Below, one piece after another: positions 1 through 7,928 of a DNA stretch of 39,294 nucleotides. The notes under the pieces were generated by a model. That model was not told where the DNA came from, did no database searches, and saw only the letters and a list, made by a program, of their open reading frames with translations. The translations under genes and the position numbers were made by a program. Numbering within the stretch: position 1 is the stretch's first letter; the number at the start of each line of letters is the position of its first letter. The DNA lies in assembly GCF_030159995.1 (NCBI RefSeq), contig NZ_BSNM01000014.1:445802-485095 (forward strand), given 5' to 3'. The stretch is from Litoribrevibacter albus (lineage in GTDB: Bacteria > Pseudomonadota > Gammaproteobacteria > Pseudomonadales > Litoribrevibacteraceae).

Positions 1-618
1 GAAAAAGAATCGGGTAAACCAGGCCGTGCCTTTGTGACTCTGGACGACGATGGGAATGCCCTTTTAACCTGGCAACAAGAAAGCGATTCTAATGAAACTG
101 CATCGACCGAGCTGTTTGCCAACTTCTACAATGTAGCCACATCTACATGGCTTACCACCCCCGTCGAACTTGGTACAGTAACTAACATCAGAGACAGATA
201 TATCACGAACAGCTATCTCTCAAGAAACGCTAACGGCAATGCCATAGCAACCTGGTCCACTCCAGAAAATGACACATATATACTTCACAGCAAATATTTT
301 AATGCCACAACGAAACAGTGGGAACAAACCCAAACAATTGAAACCACAGGCTACAAGTTGGGTACAGTTAAAGCAGTTGTAGACCATCAAAATCATGCGC
401 TCGCTGTTTGGACACAACGAGTCAATGACATGGATAACGTATATGCCAGCCGATTCAATGTTTATACAAAAGCCTGGACAGACTCAACCTTACTGAGCCA
501 AAGTCCTCCGGTGATTCGTGACTCCGCAATTACCCTAAACAACAAAGGGGAAGGCATGTTGCTTTGGGAGCAAGGATCAGGATCTGAAAGTACAATTATG
601 GCAAGAAGCTTCCAATAA
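1..618 (+). CDS. C-terminal part of a large repeat-containing (probably secreted or surface) protein
   Basis: The frame is open from the first base of the window, so the start lies outside and only about the last 205 residues are visible. Four degenerate repeats follow one another, each with a Gly/His-Ala/Gly-x-hydrophobic-x-x-Trp core: DDDGNALLTW, NANGNAIATW, DHQNHALAVW and NNKGEGMLLW, about 50-60 residues apart. Between cores come segments of the type 'ASRFNVYTKAWTDS'. Such W-motif repeats are typical of beta-propeller-like or beta-rich repeats in large exported proteins, but no named family is certain. No catalytic motif is visible. The stop codon lies inside a perfect 16-bp palindrome and is followed by a hairpin that may be the terminator. 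Export is inferred from the repeat type only, because the N-terminus is missing. Confidence 0.75.
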   Translation, partial: EKESGKPGRAFVTLDDDGNALLTWQQESDSNETASTELFANFYNVATSTWLTTPVELGTVTNIRDRYITNSYLSRNANGNAIATWSTPENDTYILHSKYFNATTKQWEQTQTIETTGYKLGTVKAVVDHQNHALAVWTQRVNDMDNVYASRFNVYTKAWTDSTLLSQSPPVIRDSAITLNNKGEGMLLWEQGSGSESTIMARSFQ

Positions 619-627
619 GCTTATTGG
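612..627. repeat. Perfect 16-bp palindrome over the stop codon
   Basis: CCAATAAGCTTATTGG is exactly self-complementary and contains the TAA stop (616-618) of the upstream gene. It could be a protein-binding dyad or a chance palindrome. It has no loop or T-tract of its own, so it is not a classical terminator. Confidence 0.35.
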
Positions 628-662
628 TATAAAACGTTATGAAGAACTAAGTTATACCTACA

Positions 663-687
663 GCGACCCTGACAAGTTTGGGGTCGC
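663..687 (+). terminator. Candidate terminator hairpin after the repeat-protein gene
   Basis: GCGACCC (663-669) pairs with GGGTCGC (681-687) around an 11-nt loop and is followed by GTCTTATC, a weak T-rich tail. It lies 45 nt after the stop of the plus-strand gene and before the convergent ogt-like gene, where a terminator is expected. Confidence 0.45.
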
Positions 688-727
688 GTCTTATCTAAGC
701 CGCAAAAACTTCGCCCTCATTTCTACC

Positions 728-1246
728 CTAAAATAACGAAAACATACTGTTTTCCAACTTGAGCAGCTTCTGTTTAAGGGGAATCCCACCACCATAACCT
801 ATAAGCTCTCCGTTGCTGCCAATTATTCGATGACACGGGATGATTAACGCAATGGCATTAGCACCATTGGCACTGGCAACTGCCCTCACAGCGTTTTCCT
901 TACCGATTCTTCTGGCCAACTCCAAATAAGTAGATGTTTCTCCATAAGGAACTTCCCGTAGAGCATCCCAAACACGCTCTTGGAATTCAGAGCCTACAGT
1001 CAGTAAAGGCAAATCAAACTCAGTTCGCTGCCCCAAAAGATACTCATCTATTTGGCTTCTGGTTTCTGCTAACAAAAGATCATCTTGCTCTACAAACTTT
1101 GCCTTCAAGCCCCGCTGTACACGCACATCCACAACGCTTCTCATCTTTCGATATCTAAAATCCAAAAGACAAAGGCGCTCACTGTAAGAACCCAAAATAA
1201 ACTCTGCTTGAGGTGTCTTGTAGTATTGGATATTGATGGTACTCAA
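728..1246 (-). CDS. ogt: Methylated-DNA--protein-cysteine methyltransferase (Ogt-type)
   Basis: This is a suicide DNA repair protein that transfers the alkyl group from O6-alkylguanine to its own cysteine. The active-site motif PCHRI is present with Cys at residue 138, preceded by the helix-turn-helix region (VPYGETSTYLELARRIG, about 99-115) and RAVASANGAN (121-130), and followed by NGELIGYGGG. The length of 172 residues is normal for the single-domain Ogt type. The start is TTG at 1246: AAGGGA lies 8 nt upstream and there is no better ATG. A second alkyltransferase, fused to an AraC domain, sits at 31395-32306. The gene is convergent with the repeat protein at the window start. The fold and reaction are well established for this family; the choice of symbol over a generic MGMT is a judgement. 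Confidence 0.9.
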   Translation of the reverse strand: MSTINIQYYKTPQAEFILGSYSERLCLLDFRYRKMRSVVDVRVQRGLKAKFVEQDDLLLAETRSQIDEYLLGQRTEFDLPLLTVGSEFQERVWDALREVPYGETSTYLELARRIGKENAVRAVASANGANAIALIIPCHRIIGSNGELIGYGGGIPLKQKLLKLENSMFSLF

Positions 1247-1379
1247 CGCTTAAATCCCTTAAACCGTGGTACGTAAGAAAAGGTTACTATTGGATATGAA
1301 AGCAACTACGTGCTTTCGTTTTAGATCTGAATTGCTTCAAGATAGCAATATAATGCGCCCAAACATAAATTACAGGCAT

Positions 1380-1414
1380 AAAAAAAGGCAAGCTTAATGC
1401 CTGCCTCTTTTTTT
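1380..1414. terminator. Bidirectional rho-independent terminator next to the cold-shock gene
   Basis: AGGCA (1386-1390) pairs with TGCCT (1402-1406), flanked by an A-run on one side and a T-run on the other, so the hairpin reads as a terminator on both strands. It lies 18 nt downstream of the minus-strand cold-shock gene's stop. Confidence 0.7.
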
Positions 1415-1431
1415 ATCGTAGACTTTAAGAA

Positions 1432-1641
1432 TTAAAGTACAACGATGTCCTCTGCTTGAGGACCTTTCTGGCCTTGAGTTACTTTGAACTCAACAGCTTG
1501 GCCTTCAGCCAAAGTTTTGAAGCCAGAACCAGTGATTGCGCTGAAGTGAGCGAATACGTCTGGACCAGACTCTTGAGCGATAAAACCGAAGCCTTTAGTT
1601 TCGTTGAACCACTTAACGGTTCCTTTAACTGTATTAGACAT
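1432..1641 (-). CDS. Cold-shock family protein (CspA-like)
   Basis: A 69-residue single cold-shock domain that binds single-stranded RNA/DNA as a chaperone. Both RNP motifs are visible: KGFGFI (RNP1) and DVFAHF (RNP2), after the usual N-terminal GTVKWFN. The C-terminus [12 protein letters not shown] is typical. The start is ATG at 1641. An in-frame ATG three codons upstream lies inside the Shine-Dalgarno AGGA and is unlikely to be used. The gene is monocistronic and is followed by a good terminator. Its upstream region is AT-rich and long, as is usual for csp genes with long leaders. Whether it is cold-induced or constitutive cannot be told from the protein. Confidence 0.95.
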   Translation of the reverse strand: MSNTVKGTVKWFNETKGFGFIAQESGPDVFAHFSAITGSGFKTLAEGQAVEFKVTQGQKGPQAEDIVVL

Positions 1642-2034
1642 AATAAACATCCTGAATTTTGATAAGTTTCACCAATAAAATTGGCATTTGTTTGAAATTG
1701 ACACCTAGAAACTGCAGGACGATGTGTTACGAAGAATACAGCGAAATGTAGATTTTTACTTAGGGTACTTTATTTCACAGAACTGAACTATACAGAGCTG
1801 AATTCCGTACGTCTACCTTTTTGCCAAAATATTTTTAATTAATTTTAAAAGCCATAAACCGGATTACAAAACGCCCCCTACTGTTCGCAACATAATTACA
1901 ACCAATTCAATAAGTTATAACATTTACAACTACCTTAACCAGAGCACCCTACACATGAAATAAAATAGAAAACACAAGACAAAAGCGACTTAATACCACA
2001 TCAATGACGATAAATAATTGGTTGATTTAGTCAT
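1642..2034. other. AT-rich non-coding stretch upstream of the cold-shock gene
   Basis: No convincing open frame. The part nearest the csp gene is presumably its promoter and leader. A TATAGT reading on the minus strand (around 1789-1794) could be a -10 element, but I found no well-placed -35. The rest shows nothing that I recognise. Confidence 0.4.
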
Positions 2035-2097
2035 CTAAACCCCAGTCACAATAAACCCATCCGGTTTGCTCGCCATCTGTCAGAACATCACGTAAAG
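2035..2097 (-). pseudogene. Remnant of the 3' end of a second DUF3592-type gene
   Basis: The minus strand reads LYVMF-stop-QMASKPDGFIVTGV-stop. The intact gene at 3527-4039 ends LYVMFRQMISEPDSFIVTEV, so 15 of 20 positions agree and an Arg codon has become TGA (one CGA-to-TGA change would suffice). DNA similarity is also obvious around the stop codons of both copies. Only about 20 codons of the duplicate remain. It shows that the DUF3592 gene was once duplicated on the other side of the M50 protease gene and then decayed. Confidence 0.75.
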
Positions 2098-2111
2098 GGC
2101 CCTGACAATCT

Positions 2112-2255
2112 CTATATCCACTTTGAATTCCGAACAGGCCAAACCATTTTTTTCGCGACAGTCTTACGATTCACATCGATCAATTCCCAGGCATTAATCT
2201 CGTCTAATTTATCCAACAGCGCATCACTTGGTACATACAACCTGGGAAGCAACAT
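2112..2255 (-). CDS. Short ORF of 47 residues, possibly a gene remnant
   Basis: The minus strand has an ATG-started frame, MLLPRLYVPSDALLDKLDEI and onward, ending KMVWPVRNSKWI. It is in frame with the M50 protease gene just upstream: after that gene's TAA at 2283 the same frame stays open through this ORF. The composition looks protein-like (charged, with three Trp), but there is no clear ribosome binding site. It abuts the decayed DUF3592 remnant, so it may itself be a leftover. I do not recognise a family. Confidence 0.35.
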   Translation of the reverse strand: MLLPRLYVPSDALLDKLDEINAWELIDVNRKTVAKKMVWPVRNSKWI

Positions 2256-2282
2256 ACCTATGCTATGAACTCTTACAACTGA

Positions 2283-3440
2283 TTAACTTCCCAATATTTT
2301 CATGGGCAAACCAAGAATAGGACTTTGTGAGTCAGCAAAGCTATAGATCACTAAAATGTGTCCTGCCGAAACAAGAAAATACCAAACCGCCGAGAATAAC
2401 TGTCCATAGGTATCAAGTGGAACCAAGTGCGAATACTGTCGTTGCCGCCATTCAAAGACAATTTCCAGCGACCCCACAATCAAGAAGAAGACCAACAGAG
2501 CTAATCCAAAAGTGTAGGACAACCATAACCCCAGCCCAATGCCCGCCATACATACAGAAAGACCTACCCACGAGCGCATGGAAAAACTGATACTTTTTAA
2601 TATGTGTCCACCATCCAGGGGCAAAATTGGCAATAAGTTAAATAGATTTAACAACGAACCAAGCACTGCAGCACCCGCAAACAATTCAAGGCCGGTAATA
2701 GCGAATAACAACCAACAACCCAGTGACATAAATAAGCCAAAACATGGGCCCATGATAGATATCACTACATCCTGCCATCGGGTATTTATTTTATCGTCAG
2801 AAACCGCCAAACCACCCACAAAAGGTATCAAATAAATGCCTTTCGTCTTTATGCCAAAGTATTTCATGGCTCTAACATGGCCGTATTCGTGGGCGACTAA
2901 ACAAGCGATCAGCACCAGCGCAAACTCAATAGAGAATAACCACGCATAACCCGCAACCGAAGCCCCAGCCAACGCTGCTTTGACCACTTTCGCACTTTTT
3001 AATAATTTAAACGCCAGTGCTGCCAGCCCGATGAGACTGGTGTGCTTTTTCTCTTTTACCAAATGTCCATCGCTGGGCAACGGGCACTGACCACTTTCTT
3101 GTTGTCGTTCCCCTACCCATAACTGATAGCAGAGTGTGTTGTCTTGTGCTTGTAAATTCAAGCTGATAGATACGGTTGAATCAGGCTGGCCTTCAGGTTT
3201 AACCTGCAATTGAAAACGGTGCACAATTTCATTGATTTGTACGTTTGCCAGTTCTGCGCAGCTCACCTGTTGCTCGCCCCAATATAGGCGTTGAACTGCT
3301 TCATTGTCAGTGGTCAATCGTAATGGTTTGCCCATTAACTCCAGCTTTAATAGCTCTGCTGCTTCTGGGGTGGGTAAATCGGTTCGGCTTTCTTCTAAGT
3401 TAGACAAGTGAAATAACTCTCGGTGAAAATAATCAAGCAA
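2283..3440 (-). CDS. M50 (site-2-protease-like) membrane metalloprotease with soluble N-terminal domain
   Basis: A zinc metalloprotease that would cut substrates within or near the membrane. The HEYGH zinc motif (His184, Glu185, His188) lies in a transmembrane helix, and the third ligand motif NLLPILPLDGGH is at about 268-279. Residues 1-130 are soluble and unrelated to any domain I recognise; the membrane helices run from about 135 to the end. The likely start is TTG at 3440. Stops lie upstream in frame, and another TTG at codon 12 has GAGAG 9 nt before it, so the start is uncertain. The downstream DUF3592 gene copy and its decayed duplicate flank this gene, which suggests an old association. 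The substrate is unknown. Confidence 0.85.
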   Translation of the reverse strand: MLDYFHRELFHLSNLEESRTDLPTPEAAELLKLELMGKPLRLTTDNEAVQRLYWGEQQVSCAELANVQINEIVHRFQLQVKPEGQPDSTVSISLNLQAQDNTLCYQLWVGERQQESGQCPLPSDGHLVKEKKHTSLIGLAALAFKLLKSAKVVKAALAGASVAGYAWLFSIEFALVLIACLVAHEYGHVRAMKYFGIKTKGIYLIPFVGGLAVSDDKINTRWQDVVISIMGPCFGLFMSLGCWLLFAITGLELFAGAAVLGSLLNLFNLLPILPLDGGHILKSISFSMRSWVGLSVCMAGIGLGLWLSYTFGLALLVFFLIVGSLEIVFEWRQRQYSHLVPLDTYGQLFSAVWYFLVSAGHILVIYSFADSQSPILGLPMKILGS

Positions 3441-3526
3441 GTGTACTGAAATTCATCATCGATTTTAAACGTCTAAGTGGATTCGCTCTGATCCTATGAA
3501 GATATAACTCTTTGCTTCAATCACAT

Positions 3527-4039
3527 CTAAACCTCAGTCACAATAAAACTGTCTGGTTCGCTGATCATCTGTCGGAACATAACGTAAAGCACTGCCAAAA
3601 ATATAAGACTGAATAGGACAAAGCCAATAATCATAAAGATATGAATGGTAGGGATAATTACCGCACTTTCAGGATCATCAGGGTCATAGTGTACTGGAAT
3701 AACTTTCGTGCTCGGAAACTCTGCCACTAAGGCTTGCGCTTCTTCCTCGGAGTAACCAGGGATGGCACCGGTAATGTCTCGTTTATTTTTTTTGTGATAA
3801 AAGTCATCACCCACGGCATAGACGTACTCTATCCCTACTTCGTAATGAGGATCAGCACTGCTTCCTTGAGTATAAATTTCTTCAATCCAGGTTTTAACAA
3901 CCATGCCCTTGGTAGTAGGCCAATCAAAGGACGCATGGGCCTGCCACAACACATAACCGGACACCAACACACTGAGTAAAAACAGAGAGAACATGAACCA
4001 AATAAAGTACGAAACTTGCGAGATTTTAAAGGATTTCAT
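3527..4039 (-). CDS. DUF3592 membrane protein
   Basis: A protein of about 170 residues with an N-terminal membrane helix (about residues 10-30), a periplasmic/extracytosolic beta domain and a second helix near the C-terminus (about 132-156). Family signs are FDWPTTKGMVV, the repeated Y-x-V/Y pattern IEYVYAVGDDFY, and VIPVHYDPDDPESAVI, where family members have V-x-V-Y-Y-D-P. The start is ATG at 4039 because AAGGTGG sits directly upstream; the GTG at 4045 lies inside that site. The molecular function of DUF3592 is unknown. A decayed duplicate of the last 20 codons lies at 2035-2097. It lies 86 nt upstream of the M50 protease gene in the same direction and may be cotranscribed. Confidence 0.8.
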   Translation of the reverse strand: MKSFKISQVSYFIWFMFSLFLLSVLVSGYVLWQAHASFDWPTTKGMVVKTWIEEIYTQGSSADPHYEVGIEYVYAVGDDFYHKKNKRDITGAIPGYSEEEAQALVAEFPSTKVIPVHYDPDDPESAVIIPTIHIFMIIGFVLFSLIFLAVLYVMFRQMISEPDSFIVTEV

Positions 4040-4088
4040 AACCACCTTATTATTGAAAATAACTAGCTATACAGGAGAGAACCTACGC

Positions 4089-4334
4089 TTAAAAGAAAGT
4101 CAACACGATAACCGCCGCACTACATATCAGACCTTCATTAACGTATCGCCAAAACAGCCAAGATACATTTTGGGGCGGATCTTTACGAACATACTTAAGA
4201 CGATCTTGTAAGGTTCCAGAACGCCAGATACTGAAACCTATCACCAATGCAAGCATCACGAGAGATGCAAAAAAACCTGACCACGACCGAGTACAAAAAT
4301 AATAGAAAGATCTAATCGCAAAAAGGCTAGCCAT
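4089..4334 (-). CDS. Small hypothetical membrane protein
   Basis: About 81 residues from the ATG at 4334; a GTG at 4364 would add ten. Two hydrophobic segments are visible: SGFFASLVMLALVIGFSIW in the middle, and one near the C-terminus ending ICSAAVIVLTFF. Between them lies a basic stretch (DRLKYVRKDPP). No Shine-Dalgarno is convincing for either start, and I do not recognise the family. It lies between the LysE-type exporter and the DUF3592 gene, all in the same direction. A two-helix membrane topology is inferred. Confidence 0.5.
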   Translation of the reverse strand: MASLFAIRSFYYFCTRSWSGFFASLVMLALVIGFSIWRSGTLQDRLKYVRKDPPQNVSWLFWRYVNEGLICSAAVIVLTFF

Positions 4335-4374
4335 GATTAGAGTTTTAGAATGAACCAATGGCACTGCAAAAGCC

Positions 4375-5001
4375 CTACCGTTGCTTCATAAACGCGACAG
4401 CCAAGCCGGAAGAAACAAACGTCACCCCTGCTCCAACATTTAAGCCAGACACAAGCTTAGGTCGGTTTCTCAACCAGTCTGATAGTTGAAATGAAAATAC
4501 CCCCATCAAGCTGAAACCGATGGCCGTTAATAGCGCAAACCATACACCATAGCCAATCATCTGACCTGTCACGGAACCTAAACTCGGATCAACAAATTGA
4601 GGAACAAAGGCGAGCACGAACATCCCTGGTTTTGGGTTCAGTGCAGCCGAAAGAAAGCCTGTTGAGAAGATAGTTTTCAACGGCTGTTTTTTCGCAGGCT
4701 CCAATGAGAACAAGTTCTTCGAGCGAAGGACTTTAACACCCAACCAGATCAGATACGCAGCGCCAATAATCTTCACCACGTAAAAGGCTATTTCAGACGT
4801 TTGGATCAACAGAGTTAGTCCAAAGGTGGCTGCCATCACGTGAAACAGAATGCCAGCACCTGACGAAAGGCCAGAAACGGTCGCAGCCAATCGACCTTGG
4901 CTTAACCCTCGCCCTACCGCAAGTAAGTTGTCCGGCCCTGGTGAAATAACTAACAGTAAACAGGCAAGCGTGTAGGTGATGAATACTTCAAGCGGGAACA
5001 T
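4375..5001 (-). CDS. LysE/RhtB family amino-acid exporter
   Basis: A 208-residue inner-membrane protein with about six hydrophobic segments. The N-terminal family signature SPGPDNLLAVGRG follows the first helix, and GAAYLIWLGVKVLRS and FLSAALNPKPGMFVLAF are the usual conserved blocks. The start is ATG at 5001, with AAGGAGG 6-7 nt upstream; a frame extension to 5070 lacks a ribosome binding site. The family exports amino acids or homoserine lactones by proton antiport. The substrate of this member is unknown. A second member occurs at 15167-15778. Confidence 0.9.
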   Translation of the reverse strand: MFPLEVFITYTLACLLLVISPGPDNLLAVGRGLSQGRLAATVSGLSSGAGILFHVMAATFGLTLLIQTSEIAFYVVKIIGAAYLIWLGVKVLRSKNLFSLEPAKKQPLKTIFSTGFLSAALNPKPGMFVLAFVPQFVDPSLGSVTGQMIGYGVWFALLTAIGFSLMGVFSFQLSDWLRNRPKLVSGLNVGAGVTFVSSGLAVAFMKQR

Positions 5002-5180
5002 AAAAAACCTCCTTGTTATGTTGGCTTGGCAGTTATGCTTAAACGCAGTTCCATTGCTGCCTGCAGACACTTATAAAGAAAGGAAGTAATTAGAACACAA
5101 GGCAATACCTAGACGCATTCAATATTTAACTAGAAGGACAAGAAATAACTTCTTACTTCACCTGCCAAGAGTAATCTCCA

Positions 5181-5738
5181 TTAGGTTCTATCAAATAAGC
5201 TTGGATTACGAAATCTATCACAAATATGCTTTTTAACCTCCACCGGCTCCCCCCAAATGTCATTTAGAGAAAATAACCGTTCAAATATAGTGATCCCCAA
5301 ACCTTCTGCAGTACATTCACCTTTATTTTCTGGAGAAGTTATCACAGCAAGCGTCATTCCACTTAAGTAGCCTGATGGAAGATTCCAATGATCATTACCA
5401 ATCGACATACCACCATTCTGATTGAAGGTTAGTCGTGGATCTAATTCACCTTCATGCGCTATAGGTGTTCGCCCAAATTTATAAAGCGCCTCTTCAAATG
5501 TCATACCATCAAATTTGCACCCTTTAAAAACGTTCCCAGTTCCTACAGCCGAAATCAAAACCTCTTCATCTTTCAGAAAACTCTTGATTCTCTGCCCGAC
5601 ACCAGCTTTTGGCCGTCGTTTTTTAGCAGTTCTATCAATTGCAGGAAATAGATTTATCAATGCTCCTTCATAGTCATTTTCTTGCAGATGTTTTATGCAC
5701 TGCTCAATTCTTCGGCTTATACCTGTGGGTTGGCTCAT
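5181..5738 (-). CDS. Uncharacterised 185-residue protein with a HEPN-like RxxxxH motif
   Basis: I do not recognise a named family with certainty. The protein is soluble and largely helical at the N-terminus (CIKHLQENDYEGALINLFPA). It carries a block rich in Lys and Arg (DRTAKKRRPKAGVGQRIK) and then FGRTPIAHEGEL at about residues 88-99. That segment fits the R-x4-6-H motif of HEPN domains, which are found in many toxin and antiphage RNases, and the preceding helices would suit a HEPN fold. The C-terminal third, with LPSGYLSGMTLAVIT, looks more beta-like. The HEPN assignment is inference from one motif. No antitoxin-like partner is adjacent, and a coding remnant lies just upstream at 5802-5987. 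Confidence 0.65.
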   Translation of the reverse strand: MSQPTGISRRIEQCIKHLQENDYEGALINLFPAIDRTAKKRRPKAGVGQRIKSFLKDEEVLISAVGTGNVFKGCKFDGMTFEEALYKFGRTPIAHEGELDPRLTFNQNGGMSIGNDHWNLPSGYLSGMTLAVITSPENKGECTAEGLGITIFERLFSLNDIWGEPVEVKKHICDRFRNPSLFDRT

Positions 5739-5801
5739 AAATTAACCTAACAGCAAACTTGGCGTACAAAACGCATCTCAATTAAAGTATCTTCTGATCG
5801 A

Positions 5802-5987
5802 TTAGTTCATTGGATACCACTGAATCAATAACATTAAGTATCTTAGTGCAGACTTAGAGTTTTGCCAGTCAGAGTCGGGATTTTGCTTCTTTAAATGTGT
5901 TCTCAAAGACTCATGAAATAGTTTTCTGGACTTAGGAAAGGACGACCTATCCCAGAAAACTTGAAGAGAAAAGAAGAAAGGTAAAAC
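5802..5987 (-). pseudogene. Truncated coding remnant of unknown family
   Basis: An open frame of 61 codons without an early start codon, bounded by TAG upstream and TAA at its end. The residues look protein-like, for example FWDRSSFPKSRKLFHESLRT, DSDWQNSKSALRYLM and a final LIQWYPMN. It resembles the C-terminal end of a longer helical protein whose 5' part has been lost. It sits between the HEPN-like gene and ubiV. No family is recognised. Confidence 0.4.
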
Positions 5988-5997
5988 CTACAGAACC

Positions 5998-6903
5998 CTA
6001 CACCACCGCCATGCCCGCAATCCTGTTCCAGTACCCATTACAGTGTTGTTCTTTGAGCGGCAGCACTTGGTTCTCCCCTGCTTCCATAGCCTGTTTTAAG
6101 TCCGCGACTATCTCCAACACTTGGTCATGTTCCGGCACGATTCTGAGATGGGTTGCGCCTTTGGCGACAAGGTCTTGCCATTGGTTGAGCAGGTTCAGGC
6201 ATTTGCCCGATTGAGTTTGGATGCCATTAAGAGTGAAGATTTCCAGCCCATCCTGACTTTTAGCTTTGATTCCTTGCGGGTGTTCGAGGCAGATGAATTT
6301 ACATTGGTCTTTCGGGTAATCGTAGTGGCGTGCAGTGTAGCATCGCGCTGAGTACGCAAGAGTCATGTGGCCGTAGGCCATGATTTCTGTTTCGATGGTC
6401 TTTAATTGCGATGCTTTATAATCTGCCACAATAGCAGCAACCTGATCACCGGCCATTTCCAGTTGTGGCAACCAACGAATCGCGCCGGATTCCGCCAGCA
6501 CGGCAAGCGAGTCAGCGTTGTAGATGTTCATCGCAGGGCCGATCACGAAGAACGCATTGAGATCAGAAAGATACTTCACCGCAGCCATGTCATTGGCTTC
6601 CACCAAATAGCCGTCTTCTGCCGCACGCGTACAGAGTTGTTTGAGAGAATGCAGTTCGGATTCAGCTTCAATCAAGGCCAAGGTGGATAACACCACTTCT
6701 TTGCCATGTTCGACAAGGTGTCCAGCGATTTCAAACCAGTCGTCCAATCTTAGTTCACGGCGTTTGGAGCAGACGGTTTCGCCAAGATAGACCACATCCA
6801 CATCCGATTTTGCTACTTCTTGATAGAATGCAAGAACACGATCTTTTGGCCAGAAATACGGTAAAGGAGCAAGAGAGATTTTTGTTGGTTGAGCTTGAGT
6901 CAT
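5998..6903 (-). CDS. ubiV: UbiV, O2-independent ubiquinone hydroxylation subunit (U32 family)
   Basis: UbiV forms a heterodimer with UbiU that hydroxylates the ubiquinone ring without oxygen, probably with prephenate as the oxygen donor. This U32-family member is 301 residues from ATG at 6903, with AGAGGGA upstream. Cysteines at 45, 188, 201 and 205 keep the spacing of the four [4Fe-4S] ligands of E. coli UbiV (one early, then C-x12-C-x3-C). The conserved block YSARCYTARHYD surrounds Cys188. ubiU ends 14 nt upstream in the same direction, so the two are one operon. A 90-base in-frame extension back into ubiU lacks a ribosome site. The operon lies behind an FNR/Anr box at 8036-8049. Confidence 0.93.
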   Translation of the reverse strand: MTQAQPTKISLAPLPYFWPKDRVLAFYQEVAKSDVDVVYLGETVCSKRRELRLDDWFEIAGHLVEHGKEVVLSTLALIEAESELHSLKQLCTRAAEDGYLVEANDMAAVKYLSDLNAFFVIGPAMNIYNADSLAVLAESGAIRWLPQLEMAGDQVAAIVADYKASQLKTIETEIMAYGHMTLAYSARCYTARHYDYPKDQCKFICLEHPQGIKAKSQDGLEIFTLNGIQTQSGKCLNLLNQWQDLVAKGATHLRIVPEHDQVLEIVADLKQAMEAGENQVLPLKEQHCNGYWNRIAGMAVV

Positions 6904-6917
6904 AATCAATTCCCTCT

Positions 6918-7928
6918 CTATTGCCACGGACGTGAGTAGGCGCCAAGCGTAGTTTGCGCGCCTTCGGATAAGGTTTGTAAAGTGCTGAACCACTGGGCTT
7001 CGGTTTTAAAATCCGCCGGGTTTGCCATCAATCGATCAATGGCTTCTCGCCAAATGCCGACTACCTGCCCCACATAGGCAGGGCTTCGCTGACGCCCTTC
7101 AATTTTAATGGCCTTAACCCCGGCCTTATGAAGCTCAGGAAGGATGTTTAATGTGTTCAAACTGGTAGGCTCTTCCAATACATGATAGGTCTTGCCTTCA
7201 GCCTCAAAACGGCCTTTGCACAGGGTTGGATAACCTGCCTTCTCACCTGGTCCGTAACGGTCGATGACCACATCATTTAAGCGAGATTCCAACACATCGC
7301 CCTGTTCTTTCCATTCCACATATTTGGCAGGCGAACACACGCCTTGAGTATTTGGAGATTCCCCTGTCATGTAGGAAGACAGATAACACCGCCCTTCCGC
7401 CATGATGCATAAGCTACCAAAGCCAAAGACTTCTACATCCACTTTGTTGGATTCAGCCACCTGTTTCACTTGTTTCAGCGATAACACGCGAGGAAGAACG
7501 GCCCGACGAATATTGAAACGATCCACATAGAATTCCAATGCCGCATAGTTAGTGGCTGAACCTTGTACGGACAAGTGAATTGGAATGTTCGGGTACTTAG
7601 AGGTGGCGTAATCCATGACACTAAGATCCGCAGCGATCAGAGCATCAGCGCCAATATCCGCGACACGGTCAACGGCCGTTCGCCATTGTTGGATATTGTC
7701 TTGCTGCGCATAGGTGTTAATCGCAACAAAGAGCTTGGTGCCGTTGTCTTGAGCGTATTTAATCGCTCTCAGAGCTTTCTTGTCATTAAAATTCAACCCA
7801 GAAAAATGTCGGGCGTTGGTATTGTCTTTAAAGCCTATATAAACGGCGTCCGCCCCTTTATCGACGGCAAGCTGAAAGGTGGGTAAATTCCCGGCGGGAC
7901 ACACTAATTCCATGGAAGCTGAGTCCAT
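6918..7928 (-). CDS. ubiU: UbiU, O2-independent ubiquinone hydroxylation subunit (U32 family)
   Basis: Partner of UbiV in anaerobic ubiquinone synthesis. At 336 residues it has the U32 N-terminus ELVCPAGNLP and the peptidase U32 signature region around EVFGFGSLCIMAEGRCYLSS. Cys174, Cys181, Cys198 and Cys237 match the four cluster ligands of E. coli UbiU with a constant offset of five residues. The start is ATG at 7928 with GAGGAG 8 nt upstream; an internal ATG at codon 6 would give the exact E. coli numbering but has no better site. It is the first gene of the ubiU-ubiV operon, divergent from ubiT. Despite the peptidase family name it is not expected to be a protease. Confidence 0.95.
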   Translation of the reverse strand: MDSASMELVCPAGNLPTFQLAVDKGADAVYIGFKDNTNARHFSGLNFNDKKALRAIKYAQDNGTKLFVAINTYAQQDNIQQWRTAVDRVADIGADALIAADLSVMDYATSKYPNIPIHLSVQGSATNYAALEFYVDRFNIRRAVLPRVLSLKQVKQVAESNKVDVEVFGFGSLCIMAEGRCYLSSYMTGESPNTQGVCSPAKYVEWKEQGDVLESRLNDVVIDRYGPGEKAGYPTLCKGRFEAEGKTYHVLEEPTSLNTLNILPELHKAGVKAIKIEGRQRSPAYVGQVVGIWREAIDRLMANPADFKTEAQWFSTLQTLSEGAQTTLGAYSRPWQ

